A stretch of 64,000 nt of DNA from Cladocopium goreaui (Eukaryota > Sar > Dinophyceae > Suessiales > Symbiodiniaceae), in contig CAMXCT020002727.1 in NCBI GenBank assembly GCA_947184155.2, forward strand, positions 24,752 through 88,751. Reading direction: 5' to 3'. The position numbers and the translations under genes are program-made. The notes under the pieces are model-generated. The model searched no databases. It was not told the origin of the DNA and was given only the letters and a program-made list of their open reading frames with translations. Below, one piece after another: positions 43,827 through 53,400 of the stretch (within the stretch, counting starts at the first letter, position 1; every line of letters starts with the position of its first letter).

Positions 43827-44043
43827 AGATATGGTCCAAAAATTAAGGTACTCTGGTTAATCCTGAATTTCTCCGAAAAACTAGCCATATATGTGATCAT
43901 TGAGGCAACCAACAGCCCCGCCATGAAAAAAACAGACCCATATCCCATCATCATCCTATCTGGCTTCACTTTTCCTAATTCACTGTCGCCTGAACATCTC
44001 GCCTCTTTCTTGTGGATTCCCCAAACATGAGATCATTATCAAA
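43827..44043 (-). CDS. Possible exon with a hydrophobic segment
   Basis: Open for about 70 codons: HKKEARCSGDSELGKVKP, then GYGSVFFMAGLLVASMITY (membrane-like), then MASFSEKFRINQ. Splice sites are not clear, so it may be chance. Confidence 0.3.
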
Positions 44044-44099
44044 TTCCAGTGACGGAAAACGTCGTTGATGATGAAATGTACTTTCTAGCTGAATTAATG

Positions 44100-44360
44100 T
44101 ATTATATATATATGATAATAATAATATTATAAATAATATATATATATAATGATGATAATCATAATAATAATGATAATAATAATAATATAATACATAATAT
44201 ATATATATAATGATGAAAATAAAATAATAGTAATAATAATAATAAATAAATACTATTTAAAATTATATAATATATATAATGATAATCATATATCATAGAA
44301 TAATAAATAATAATAATAACAATACTCATAATTCATAATAATGGCAATAAATAGTAATAC
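44100..44360. repeat. AT-rich (AAT)n tract
   Basis: AATAATAATAAT and TATATATAATGATGATAAT repeats. It lies in what would be the first intron. Confidence 0.8.
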
Positions 44361-44565
44361 GTCACGCTAAGCGGAACATAGACGTAAAAACATACGTCCC
44401 AAGGCTCAAAGGGATCCTGTGGCACCCGAAGAAACTTTGCAGCGTCACCTGAGTTTTTCAGCTGATTTCCATTCGATTCCCCATGTCTGGTGGAATCTTA
44501 CGGGGAAAAAAATGGAAACATGTTAAGCCACATAAAGATACATTTATTGCGCAAATCTAAGTCAC

Positions 44566-44611
44566 TGCTGCCGGTGAAGAAAGCCGCCAAAGTGAGAAAT
44601 ATCAGCTTCAT
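44566..44611 (-). CDS. First exon: signal-peptide start
   Basis: ATG at 44611 begins MKLIFLTLAAFFTGSS: one lysine, a ten-residue hydrophobic core and a small-residue cleavage region, a typical secretory signal peptide. It is the first ATG after an upstream in-frame TAG. A GT donor (GGCAGCA|GTGACT) would end the exon at 44566. The next credible exons downstream are the acidic ones at 43.7 kb. Confidence 0.55.
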
Positions 44612-44690
44612 TGCGTTTGAAAGGACGAGTGAGATGAGCGCGTCGCACAGAGTCTCACTGCCCTATGTGCCAATCAACGGCTGCAAGACC

Positions 44691-44700
44691 ATCACTTAAG
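44691..44700 (-). promoter_or_regulatory. Candidate trans-splice acceptor
   Basis: The minus strand reads GGTCTTGCAG here, about 80 nt upstream of the signal-peptide ATG, with no ATG between. Dinoflagellate mRNAs receive a spliced leader at such AG sites; an ordinary intron acceptor is the alternative. Confidence 0.4.
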
Positions 44701-45052
44701 ATCTCAACAGACCCTCTGATGTGAGTGAATGCATCAAGCTTCGGCTTCTGAGTGCTTTGACCACCCCCAAGAAATAACAGTGTGCGACATATGTTGTCAA
44801 CACGGATACATCGATATATATATATATACATAATATATACGGACTATCGAGAGTTCTTCTACAATGTTATGATTTTCATGTAGATAAATTGAACATATAT
44901 ATATATATATATACACATATATATGCATACTGTCGATAAATGCAGCTATATAATATACATACATAATATATATCCCCTAAATGTCACAACACTATGGAAA
45001 ACGGGATAGCCTAGACAGCAAGATACAGCAAGTACATATACAATTTCAATGA
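44701..45052. other. Intergenic spacer with TATA-rich tracts
   Basis: Two TATATATA stretches at about 44815-44840 and 44895-44925. Nothing coding was seen. Confidence 0.5.
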
Positions 45053-45156
45053 TACCCTCTGGTAATTTAACATAGCTATTGAAAATGGCCATTTATAGTG
45101 GATTTACCCATTTAATATGGTGATTTTCCATAGCTATGTTAGTTTACCAGAGGGTA
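45053..45156. repeat. MITE-1 palindromic element
   Basis: TACCCTCTGGTAATTTAAC to TTACCAGAGGGTA, 104 bp. It is in the inverse orientation to the copy at 43019. Confidence 0.9.
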
Positions 45157-45200
45157 CTATACATGTAGCCTATCCCCGCCCTGTTCGGCCGCCAGCATTT

Positions 45201-45300
45201 TCATCCAACGAGCACCCGATTTTTTTTCCTGGAGTTCATCTCACCAAACGCACCAAATTTGGCTGAACGAAATGGAGCTGTTGATGGGATAATCATAGGA
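45201..45300 (-). CDS. Weak possible exon
   Basis: The minus frame encodes STAPFRSAKFGAFGEMNS then RKKNRVLVG. It lies between the stop of one gene and the start of the next, so it may be untranslated or chance. Confidence 0.2.
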
Positions 45301-45739
45301 ACTATGGAAAAAAACGATGAACATCTACGATAAATGGAGGTTATAGCTGGAACATTATCGAAATGAACGGGGAGTTTCCAGCACGCCATGGTTGATTCCC
45401 GGAAAATTCAGCATGTTTACAAAACACTTGGCAGTTCTTTCAATTTGAAACACTATAGAACCACAAAAAAAGCATGGAAAAAAACCTTAGACACTTTCTT
45501 TTTTAACAAAAGTATAAAATTACGTGTACATATATTAATAAGTATAGACAACGAACATTTGTACAACAGGAAAACTATAGAACACAAAACCAGGAATTCT
45601 GCACTGACTTTTGCATGAACTCAGCCAGAATATCGGCCAAAAAAAACCTTCGAAAACACCATAAAATCATATAAGTTCGGAAACCATGCCAGTAAATGGT
45701 GGCTTGTCACAACTGGTGGGTAATCCATGAGTCAGACTC

Positions 45740-45817
45740 TCAGGCATGGTGGCACGGGCCGTCCTGAACGGCCGTCAGTTCGAAGAGTTTGGAGGCGGTG
45801 CTGGATAGAGCTGCTTC
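45740..45817 (-). CDS. Terminal exon of the upstream gene, with stop
   Basis: The acceptor CGCCCGCAG opens EAALSSTASKLFELTAVQ then DGPCHHA and a TGA at 45740-45742. If real, it ends the gene whose exons lie at 46-50 kb. The distance to the next start codon is about 1.1 kb, with both genes on the same strand. Confidence 0.5.
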   Translation of the reverse strand, partial: EAALSSTASKLFELTAVQDGPCHHA

Positions 45818-45939
45818 CTGCGGGCGGATACTTCAATAAGACATATTGTGCTTGTATGCATTGTATGTATGTGTATACATATATAATATATATATATATA
45901 TATACGTAAATCTGAGTAAACCGATGCATTGGATTTGGA

Positions 45940-46040
45940 TTCGCCGCATTTTTTTTCCGGAAACGATGCCGTCGCTGATGAGCCTCAGGCGCATTCCGCC
46001 GAGGCACGCTCCGAAAAATCGACAGGGCACAGTACCAAAA
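45940..46040 (-). CDS. Probable exon, unrecognised
   Basis: The minus frame encodes FGACLGGMRLRLISDGIV then SGKKMRRIQIQ. A plus frame here is also open (DALDLDSPHFFSGND). Strand is chosen by agreement with neighbours. Confidence 0.4.
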
Positions 46041-46189
46041 GATACCAAAGGTAGATATAATGATGATATGTATCGTACATTTATGGAGATGTTATGACAA
46101 TTTTAATAGAAAAGAAAGACATATAACAATTATAACAGGGGATATCTTGCGGGACTTGTGGGATATCTTATAAATGTGATATGTAACTA

Positions 46190-46330
46190 TATATTATATA
46201 TATATATACACATATGTACTACAGTACTATATGGTGTGTATATATATATATAACATTTATACGTATGATGTGATATGATATGATATGATATGATGTGATA
46301 TGATATGATATACAGTACTACGTAGTACAT
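46190..46330. repeat. TATA and (ATGAT)n tract
   Basis: TATATATATA stretches followed by TGATATGATATGATATG repeats. Confidence 0.75.
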
Positions 46331-46559
46331 TGCAGTATGATGATATGGTTGATGATAAAGGTACAGTACTATGTACTATGGTTGTACTATATGGTCCTGG
46401 CTTGCTGAAATTCTCAACTATTGTCAACATCATCAGTTGTTCATCTCAATATATTGCTATGTATATATATATGTATATATACATATATAATATACAGAAA
46501 AATATCAAAAAAAAACACTTTTCCTAACCCAGTGTTCTGAATGCTTTGCCTCAAACCAC

Positions 46560-46601
46560 TAGGATCATCCAAACTGTCTGACATCGATCATTTTATTGTC
46601 C
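46560..46601 (-). CDS. Possible mini-exon
   Basis: The acceptor AACCAATTCAG opens a frame DNKMIDVRQFG that ends in TGA. The donor may be GA (TTTG|GATGAT). Confidence 0.35.
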
Positions 46602-46712
46602 CTGAATTGGTTTGAGGAAAAAAAACATCAAGAAACTCATTGAAGGGAAAACAACAACCATATCAAACGTAAAGTTTCCCTGAAAACCAACGCAGAAAGT
46701 CGACAACTCAAC

Positions 46713-46757
46713 CTGAGTTCCAAGCGTTTGCACCTCACTGGTGCTAAGACCCAAATC
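46713..46757 (-). CDS. Mini-exon (45 bp)
   Basis: The acceptor CACTGTCGCAG and donor ACTCAG|GTTGAG bracket DLGLSTSEVQTLGTQ in phase 0. Function is unknown. Confidence 0.5.
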
Positions 46758-47139
46758 CTGCGACAGTGGTGCAGAAGAGCATGATTTCGGCATGGGACAT
46801 GTGCATAGAGACAAGATATATTACAATGTGGTTATAACCCAGATAGCGTTCAGTTGGTTTATAACCAGGTCAACGAAGTGGTTTGTGGTAGATATATCGA
46901 ACTGGTGGATGTTTTTTTTCAACCCACGCAAATACCTGGAGGGGCACCTCTGGTCATGGGAAATAAAACCAAATCTATGGGGAAACTCATACCATGGCGT
47001 TGGTTCGAAATGGCAGTTCGAAAACCAAAGCTGTGATTTGGTGAAACACCCGATATATCGATATGAAAAGTGTGAAAACCATCTGAAACACCAAGTTTTG
47101 ATGATCACAAAAAAAACATCTAACGGTCACAAATCATTT

Positions 47140-47200
47140 TGGCGTACAGGGCGGCAAATACGATCCTCTGAGTGATACCCCGTTACTGTACTGAGTTACT
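47140..47200 (-). CDS. Possible exon
   Basis: The minus frame encodes TGYHSEDRICRPVRQND before a stop. Boundaries are not found. Confidence 0.3.
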
Positions 47201-47399
47201 TGAAGTTGGGAATCCGTCAACAAAATATATTTTTCACTACAATGGTTTGTCAATGCAAAAATCATCAAAAAATATCATAAATCATGAATCTGATATGAAC
47301 GCATAAATCAGATATTTGTTGATTCAAACAAGAAACACAATGTGTTTTGTGACATGGTCAAAGAAATGGCATGGTTCAAAAATCCATCCATCCCACCAT

Positions 47400-47452
47400 G
47401 GTTCCAATCCAGCTTGATGACCATCCCCATTTGGGATACGATCGACTCCGGC
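47400..47452 (-). CDS. Internal exon, unrecognised
   Basis: The acceptor ATTTTGACGCAG opens AGVDRIPNGDGHQAGLEP, with a GT donor (CCATG|GTGGGA) near 47400. Confidence 0.5.
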
Positions 47453-47604
47453 CTGCGTCAAAATTTCCCAGGTATTCTCGCCAAAACCTGCTGGTTTAGA
47501 GTGATGTTACATCAGTTACATCCTATCATTCCAAACGTTCACGCTGCGGGTTGTGAGATTTTGGGTCTGTCGTGGTATGTCATATCCTATTCATATCCTA
47601 TTCA

Positions 47605-47724
47605 TATCAAGATTTCCAACTTTCCACTTTTGCAACGATTTGCCGTGAAATCTGAAGGGTGCCGCATGCTACAAGGGCCTGGTAGCTTCGTGAGTCTCTG
47701 ACACTGGTGGCCATCCCAGGCAAC
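47605..47724 (-). CDS. Internal exon, Cys-containing
   Basis: The acceptor TTGGGGCTGCAG opens VAWDGHQCQRLTKLPGPC then SMRHPSDFTANRCKSGK. Three cysteines suggest an extracellular or zinc-free disulfide segment. It is not clearly a Link-like module. Confidence 0.5.
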
Positions 47725-47989
47725 CTGCAGCCCCAACGTAAAGGCAAGCGTATTGTAAAATTGGTGATTCAGTGGACGTGTAACATTGTACTACGATAGA
47801 TAAATAAGTGAACAAATGAATAAAAATAAATATAAATAACTAGATATAAATAAACACTGTATACTAATAATTATAGATGTGGATATATACAATTAATGGG
47901 ACAACATAACTAGCAATCATGGGATATATGATTATGCTTGACTGTCTGGATGTAACAACAAATTGCAAATCATGATCACTGAGACTGTT

Positions 47990-48230
47990 TTGCTTTCTGA
48001 TTTTTTTGCAGCACCTTCTGACATGTCAACCATGACTACGAAAATTATGATCATGATCATGATCATGACGATGACAATGGGCAGGATAAACACAATGACA
48101 ACAACGACAACAACGACGACGACGACGATGACGGTGATGATGATGATAAGTATGATAAGTATGATGATTATGATGATGATGATGATGATGATAATGATGA
48201 TGAGGATGATTATCGTTATGGTGATGGTGA
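47990..48230. repeat. GAT/GAC-rich microsatellite
   Basis: ATGATCATGATCATGAC, ACAACGACAAC and GATGATGATGAT runs. Confidence 0.85.
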
Positions 48231-48339
48231 GGTGTTACCTGAAAATCACAAAGCCCTTTGTTTCATCATCATGTTCCCCTACACCCATAAAACAGTGTAC
48301 TTTATATGTGTCCCATATATTCCAATATTACATCACTAT

Positions 48340-48466
48340 TACTCTCTGGTAATTTACCCTCTGGTAATTTAACATAGCTAGAGTACTGAAAATGTCACAT
48401 TTATGGTTGATTTACCTATTAAAGATTGTGATTTTCCATAGCTATGTAAACGTTTACCAGGGGGTA
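48340..48466. repeat. MITE-1 with duplicated left end
   Basis: TACTCTCTGGTAATT is followed at 48355 by TACCCTCTGGTAATT, then the body and TTACCAGGGGGTA. The left terminus appears twice, 15 bp apart. Confidence 0.75.
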
Positions 48467-48484
48467 TAATCATTAAAAGTAACA

Positions 48485-48560
48485 AGTGATGGCCATCCGT
48501 CGCGATCACCATGGCTGCCTGGCGCAATCCCAGCATCTTGGCGTCTCGGAGCACCATGGC
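48485..48560 (-). CDS. Internal exon, unrecognised
   Basis: After CTTCTTCTCGGAAG the frame reads AMVLRDAKMLGLRQAAMV then IATDGHHL. It is a typical coding helix. The donor may be GT (GCCATG|GTGATC) or GC (CGCCAG|GCAGCC). Confidence 0.5.
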
Positions 48561-48764
48561 CTTCCGAGAAGAAGCAATTTAAGCGTCTTGTCCCAGACGG
48601 CCGTATATCTATAGATATCTAGGTATTAAAAAAAGGGAAAGTTTCTGATTTATCCAAGAAAATGGAGGTTTAATCATCAAAAATAGGGATAAAAAATGAG
48701 GGATTTAATGAAATTCAATGGGATTTCATGTACAATGGGATGATGTGTATGGCTGAAATATGAT

Positions 48765-48995
48765 AAGTCACTAACCTGAAAAAGTCAGGGGACTTTTGGA
48801 TAGTTACCCCAACCCAAACCAATTTTCCAGCAAAGTCGCAGTGAGGTTGTTAAAATGTGTCCAAATATATGGATTATGGCACTTGAGGGTGCAGTGGGTT
48901 TATAATTATGTTTAAACTAATATGTCACTTTCATCCATAGTAGATATATATCTATGTATTTCATGGGGTTTGTAAACCAACTTATACTTGGTGGC
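48765..48995. repeat. Two decayed palindromic elements
   Basis: 48765-48870 matches the CTGGGTAAATT family (CACTAACCTGAA, GTCGCAGTGAGGTTG). 48885-48995 matches the GGTGCCCC family (GGGTTTATAATTATG, TTCATGGGGTTTGTAAACC). Confidence 0.55.
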
Positions 48996-49059
48996 ATACC
49001 CAATAATCAACACTTATTTATCATGAAGGTAAATTGCATGTAATGATGTGCAATTATAA

Positions 49060-49142
49060 TCAACATGATTATTTTCCATGGCCATCCCAAGTAATTCAAC
49101 ATGGAACATGGCCATGGGAATCGAAACGTTTACCAGAGGGTG
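49060..49142. repeat. Decayed MITE-1 copy
   Basis: CGTTTACCAGAGGGTG marks the right end; the left end is lost. It abuts the exon at 49151. Confidence 0.45.
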
Positions 49143-49150
49143 CCACTTAC

Positions 49151-49258
49151 GCCAAAATCAATTGTCATGGCCATGGAACACTCGGGCTCGCCATGGCTCG
49201 CCTGCGCCTCCTTGGTTTTGAAGACCGTAGCCATGTCAGCAATTGCACCAGCTGGGAC
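49151..49258 (-). CDS. Internal exon, unrecognised (108 bp)
   Basis: The acceptor TTTTGCTAG and a consensus donor (GGC|GTAAGT) bracket 36 codons in phase 0: VPAGAIADMATVFKTKEA then QASHGEPECSMAMTIDFG. This is the best-defined exon of the 45.7-50 kb gene. Confidence 0.65.
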
Positions 49259-49462
49259 CTAGCAAAATAATTCGCCCACAGCGTGCCAGCTGTTGCCGAA
49301 AATCTATGTGATGTAGTTTATGGCAGTTTATGGCAGTTTATGTTCCGAACCTATGTGCACAATTTATCCATGATACACGTGTTTGTGCGAAGGTCGCGGT
49401 TTATATCAGTGAAAGTTCAACGACATCTCTTTCAAATCACTGCATGGAGAAAGGATTCCAAT

Positions 49463-49574
49463 TACCCTCTGGTAAACAAACATAGCTATTGAAAATGGCC
49501 ATAGAAATAGTGGAATTTCCCATTAATAGCATGGTGATTTTCCATAGTTTTTTGTTAACGTTTACCAGAGGGTA
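49463..49574. repeat. MITE-1 palindromic element
   Basis: TACCCTCTGGTAAAC to CGTTTACCAGAGGGTA, 112 bp. Confidence 0.9.
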
Positions 49575-49886
49575 TGTTCATATGCTCTGCGTTAAAGCGT
49601 TACTTCTCTTAGAAACAAGACTGCCGACATCCCTTTCGGAGACATCCAGCTATCGTTTCCATATCTCATCCATATTAATTATACAGCATGTTCCCCGTGG
49701 TTGATGGTTTTTTTCTGCACCAGTAGTATAATGATTTTCCCATGAATCCCCATTTCGGCTGGTTGAAGCCTATATATATATATATATGATATCAGATCAT
49801 TATAAATATATATATATATATACACATAACATACATAATAATCATTACCATTTTTCCCCATGGTTGATGCTTATATCACCTATTGC

Positions 49887-49959
49887 AACGTCCAGCTGGC
49901 GCGCGCCTTGGAGCGCCGGAGCTCCTTCAACAGCTGATCGCGCTTCACTTCGCTGATGG
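49887..49959 (-). CDS. Internal exon, basic
   Basis: The acceptor GTTTGACCTCAG opens ISEVKRDQLLKELRRSKA then RASWTLQ, followed by an in-frame TAG. A GC donor just before (AAG|GCGCGC or GTT|GCAATA) would avoid the stop. It is a strongly helical, basic segment. Confidence 0.55.
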
Positions 49960-50091
49960 CTGAGGTCAAACGTGGCAGAAGCTCCTGGTGACCGTTGCTA
50001 CAAAGCCATGGCCATGGAAAGTCTATATCTATATATATATATGTCATTTATTTATCTATGGCTATATATGGAATACAGCCATGGAATATAC

Positions 50092-50096
<5 letters not shown>

Positions 50097-50124
<28 letters not shown>

Positions 50125-50146
50125 TGCATGCATGTATGTATGTATG
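50097..50146. repeat. (TATG)n microsatellite, left
   Basis: About 50 bp of TATG. The much longer array of the same motif and strand lies at 56282. Confidence 0.9.
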
Positions 50147-50156
50147 GTCGCGGTCT

Positions 50157-50284
50157 GAGTCGGCAACCAAAAGGGCTGAGTCGGCAACTATGAGTCGGCA
50201 ACCAAAAAATGGCTGAGTCGGCAACCAAAACCAGTCTGAGTCGGCAACCAAAAGCGCTGAGTCGGCAACTATGAGTCGGCAACT
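50157..50284. repeat. GAGTCGGCAAC array, left
   Basis: Seven copies of GAGTCGGCAAC at irregular 13-23 bp spacing. It is the reverse complement, apart from one base, of the GTTGCTGACTCGG units at 56050-56273. Confidence 0.85.
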
Positions 50285-50289
50285 AAGAA

Positions 50290-50512
50290 AGCGCTTATGT
50301 TCTGGCACATCTTCTGGCATTCTATCTGACATTTTATCTGGCATTCTATCTGGCATACCTTCTGGCATTCTATCTGGCATATCTTCTAACATTTTATCTG
50401 GCATACCTTCTGGCATTCTATCTGGCATATCTCATGGAATTTTATCTGGCATATCTTCTGGCATTCTATCTGACATTCTATCTGGCATATCTTCTGGCAT
50501 TCTATCTGGCCG
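50290..50512. repeat. 12-bp-based repeat TCTGGCATTCTA
   Basis: About 18 units of TCTGGCATNCTA. On the minus strand every unit is a tetrapeptide of the form MPDR, MPEG or MPDK, open throughout. It could be translated, but no splice sites tie it to a gene. Confidence 0.8.
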
Positions 50513-50586
50513 TTGAGGTCCAGCGGTGCACACTGAGCTGGGCAGGTCCCAGGTTGAGGTCCAGCGGTGCACACTGAGCTCGGACT
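50513..50586. repeat. 40-bp duplication
   Basis: GTTGAGGTCCAGCGGTGCAC and the following CACTGAGCT occur at 50513 and again at 50553. Confidence 0.8.
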
Positions 50587-50747
50587 GGCGAAGAGTTGGC
50601 AAGGCAACGGTGGACGTGGAAGTGGAGGCAGAGGTGGTGGAGGAGATGCTGGCGGAGGAGGACCAGGAGGAGCAGGAGGAGGATAGCTAGCCGAGGAGGA
50701 GGAGGAGGAGGAGGAGAACAACTGTGATAAAATCTAACAACCCTCAC

Positions 50748-50888
50748 CTGGCAGGTGGGGAACAAGCGGTGGAAGTGCTTGGACAATCGATCTTGTCTAC
50801 CTCTGTGTATACGTGAAAACATCTCTCTTTCCAAATCAGCCGAAGCACTGAAGCCTCCGCCCACCGGACGGCTCAGTTTCTCTGTCTC
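50748..50888 (-). CDS. Internal exon, 47 codons
   Basis: The acceptor GGCCCGCAG and donor TGCCAG|GTGAGG bracket ETEKLSRPVGGGFSASAD then LEREMFSRIHRGRQDRLS and KHFHRLFPTCQ, phase 0 at both ends. It is basic and probably intracellular. No family is recognised. Confidence 0.6.
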
Positions 50889-50929
50889 CTGCGGGCCGAA
50901 GCAAGCAGCCGTGATGCACACCCTTGTGA

Positions 50930-51190
50930 CAAAGGAGAACATTTGCCGCAGAGTGCGTTCCACATGTCACAGACGGGGCCTCATTGGCCGACGCAGCACC
51001 ACCTCCCGCAGGTGGTTTCGCCAGCTCCTCGGCACATGATGCGCCAGGGAACAATTTGGTTGCAGACATGAAAAAGTTCCGTGCCAGATATAGCACGATC
51101 GCACCACGCAGAAAGGATTGTTTGGAACAGTTGTCACGCATAATTTACACTATGTCAAGAAAAAACGTGAACTATCGCTATGGCAGGTAA
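50930..51190. other. Region open on both strands
   Basis: The plus frame (FAAECVPHVTDGASLADA onward to SRKNVNYRYGR) ends at a GTAAGA donor. The minus frame (ATKLFPGASCAEELAKPP) mirrors it. Neighbouring exons are minus, so strand is left open. Confidence 0.35.
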
Positions 51191-51395
51191 GATGGTAGCT
51201 ATTGTGTTCTGTCCTGCTTCCCTTTTCGTGTCCTCGACTTCTTGATTTGCTTAACCTGGCACCAAGATTGTCCCAAGTAAGAATGAGGCTTTCACCTCAC
51301 ATCTCATGTGCACTAGTCACTCTGCAAGGGACATGGCATTGGTATCAAAAAATAGGAGAAAAGAGACCCTAAGAGTGAACGGACAGCAAGTAAAC

Positions 51396-51514
51396 CGTGG
51401 CATGTCTCTGGGGAAGATCTGAATACAAATCGTGCAGCCAAAGTGCAAGTCGCGATTTTCTCACACCAGTCGCTCTTGGATCCTGCTCCGACTCGAGCTT
51501 ACGACCACCAACTT
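51396..51514 (-). CDS. Probable exon, unrecognised
   Basis: After CTCTTGGAAAG the minus frame reads VGGRKLESEQDPRATGVR then KSRLALWLHDLYSDLPQR, ending at GT (ACG|GTTTAC). The plus strand is also open here (QVAIFSHQSLLDPAPTR), so strand confidence is moderate. Confidence 0.4.
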
Positions 51515-51656
51515 CTTTCCAAGAGATTCAAAAAAGGCAAGGTCTGTTATCTACCTACTGACTCCCCTACTTTTTCTGTTTGGTCTCACTTCTAGATCGG
51601 TCCCCTGCTGTCCTTTTTTTGGAGCTCTCCACATCTTTGCCACTGTCGCAAGTTGC

Positions 51657-51695
51657 CTCCTCTGTCGCAAGTTTCTCGATCGCCGCCGAAGGTAC
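51657..51695 (-). CDS. 39-bp mini-exon, copy 1
   Basis: The acceptor TTTGCATTGCAG opens VPSAAIEKLATEE and a GC donor (GAG|GCAACT) closes it. If unspliced, the frame continues to a GTGAGA donor at 51589. First of four copies on the minus strand counting from low coordinates. Confidence 0.6.
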
Positions 51696-52012
51696 CTGCA
51701 ATGCAAACCAACTTCAAATATTTGAGGAATTCACGAGATATTTGGCTGCAACGCCATTGCAGCCATTGTTGCACTAAGACTTCCTAAACTCAGACAAACT
51801 ACAATCTTTGCATGAAAGATGATACCTCAAAATCTTTGCTAGCATACTCGAGTTCTCCCAAACAAGCACCTGCAGACGGTTTTCTTGTGTCTCACTCCAG
51901 GTGGGCTTTCTCTCTTACATCAAAATGTCCCATACTGACAGCTGAATCTGCACAAGAAGACAAGAACTATCCCATTAGCAAGCATGTAGCCAGTGTCTCA
52001 GAAGCAACTTGC

Positions 52013-52051
52013 CTCATCCATCGGAGGGTGCTCGATTGCTTGCGAAGGTAT
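52013..52051 (-). CDS. 39-bp mini-exon, copy 2
   Basis: The acceptor TTTGTTTTGCAG opens IPSQAIEHPPMDE and the consensus GC donor GCAAGT closes it. Confidence 0.65.
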
Positions 52052-52263
52052 CTGCAAAACAAATGAACTTCACATGTCGGAACATGTCACGAAAGATGTG
52101 CTCGCAACGCACTGGAAGCCATTGTTGCAAGTTTTCCCAAACAAGCACCTGCAGACGGTTTTCTTGTGCCTCACTCAAGGTGGGCTTTCTCTCTTACATC
52201 AAAATGTCCCGTACTGACAGCTGAATCTCCCATTAGCAAGCATGTAGCTCAGAAGCAACTTCC

Positions 52264-52302
52264 CTCATCCATCGGAGGGTGCTCGATTGCTTGCGAAGGT
52301 AT
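52264..52302 (-). CDS. 39-bp mini-exon, copy 3, donor altered
   Basis: Identical 13-residue exon to copy 2, 251 bp away, but the donor reads GGAAGT, so it may be skipped or use a shifted site. Confidence 0.55.
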
Positions 52303-52584
52303 CTGCAAAACAAATTAACTTCACATGTCGGAACATGTCGCGAAAGATGTGCTCGCAACGCGCTGGCAGCCATTGTGGCAAGAAGAAAATCATACCCAGC
52401 AAGCAAGTTCCAATCTTTGCATGAAAGGTGATAGCTGAAGTGTGTGCTAGCAAGCTCGGGTTTTCCCAAAGAAGCACCTGCAGAGGTTTTTCTTTTGCCT
52501 CACTCCAGGTGGGCTTTGTAGTATGTCCCAGACGTACAGCTTTCTCCAGACTAGACATGAAAAACGTATCGCGAAGTATCTTGC

Positions 52585-52623
52585 CTCATCTATCTGAGGG
52601 TCCTCGATGTCGGCCGAAGGTAC
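52585..52623 (-). CDS. 39-bp mini-exon, copy 4
   Basis: The acceptor CTTGTATTGCAG opens VPSADIEDPQIDE and a GC donor (GCAAGA) closes it. Confidence 0.65.
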
Positions 52624-52639
52624 CTGCAATACAAGCCAG

Positions 52640-53400
52640 AGTTGGAAAACGAGAACGTCACAGAATGATGTGGGGAGCCAAAAACACATATCACATATGT
52701 CTATGGCTGAGAAGCTTCAGGCCCAAGAAAACAAAGACCTCTACATATATAATTGTTCAATCTTAGTCAGTCCATGCGGACAAGCACCCTGATAGCTCGG
52801 TTCCAAAGTTACCAAAAATGCTAGCTAGCGCAATGGCTACCTACATCCACCACCGTGTTGTTTCAATGCGTCAGAATGTCATTGAAATCCGTTAACTCAG
52901 CTGGCCTCTCGGGTTCTGGCCGCCGGGCGTTTGATGGCAGCAGGACGTTTTTTTCGCCCCCATGGCCAGTTTGCGTATGGACAGCAAAACAAAGTATGCA
53001 GCGTATAGACCATTTGATCGGTGCACGCACTCTATGTGCATTCTTTCGGAGCAGCTTTTATTTTGTTTTGTAGCCTGCGATCTTCTGTTCCGCAGAATGC
53101 CAACGCAACAAGTTAGACATATGGATATGTATATGTATATATTTATATATGGTTATGTAGTTGTACTCGTAGTATATATATATATATACCTATGTATGTA
53201 TTGCATTTATATATGTATATCGAGTCTATATCTAGATCTATATGTGGAAGTAGGGCGCAGCCAAGCCGGGGGACGGAATATTCAAATGCAGGAAAGTGAT
53301 TTCCTTCAAGAGGTCTAAAACAGTGTTGGAAGGAGCATAGTCGAGAGATCTCAGGCAAGTTGTTGCAAGTTCTCTTTGTCAGAGGCCTTTAAGTCTGCCG
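52640..53400. other. Non-coding stretch within the 50-56 kb block
   Basis: Contains a TATATG tract at 53120-53240. Short open frames near 52860-53000 and 53250-53330 have no splice support. Confidence 0.4.

Larger units (their letters stand above)
18827..44611 (-). other. Gene model: secreted acidic protein with Link-like modules
   Basis: A single minus-strand gene is proposed. It starts at the signal-peptide ATG (44611), passes Asp/Glu-rich mini-exons (43.7-37.0 kb) and contains at least five complete six-cysteine modules plus one partial (34.7-18.8 kb). Continuity across the modules is supported by matching intron phases. Continuity from the ATG to the first module is inferred only from strand, order and absence of an intervening stop exon or promoter-like break. 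The 3' end is unknown and could lie as far left as 1027. Confidence 0.45.
51640..52640. repeat. Tandem repeat of ~250-355 bp carrying the mini-exons
   Basis: Each unit also contains a second acceptor (CGTCTGCAG or CCTCTGCAG) leading VLVWEN or VLLWEN, a possible second mini-exon. Units share TCTCTTACATCAAAATGTCC and ATTAGCAAGCATGTAGC. Copies 2 and 3 are nearly identical; the outer ones are diverged. Confidence 0.8.

Noticed and set aside
45727..45790. Plus-strand ARAVLNGRQFEEFGGG, resembling part of an RNA-recognition motif
   Set aside because: The similarity is short, and the minus strand has a good acceptor, an in-phase frame and a stop over the same bases.
50930..51186. Plus-strand gene ending at a GTAAGA donor
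   Set aside because: Not fully excluded, but adjacent exons with paired splice sites are on the minus strand; left as undecided instead of called.
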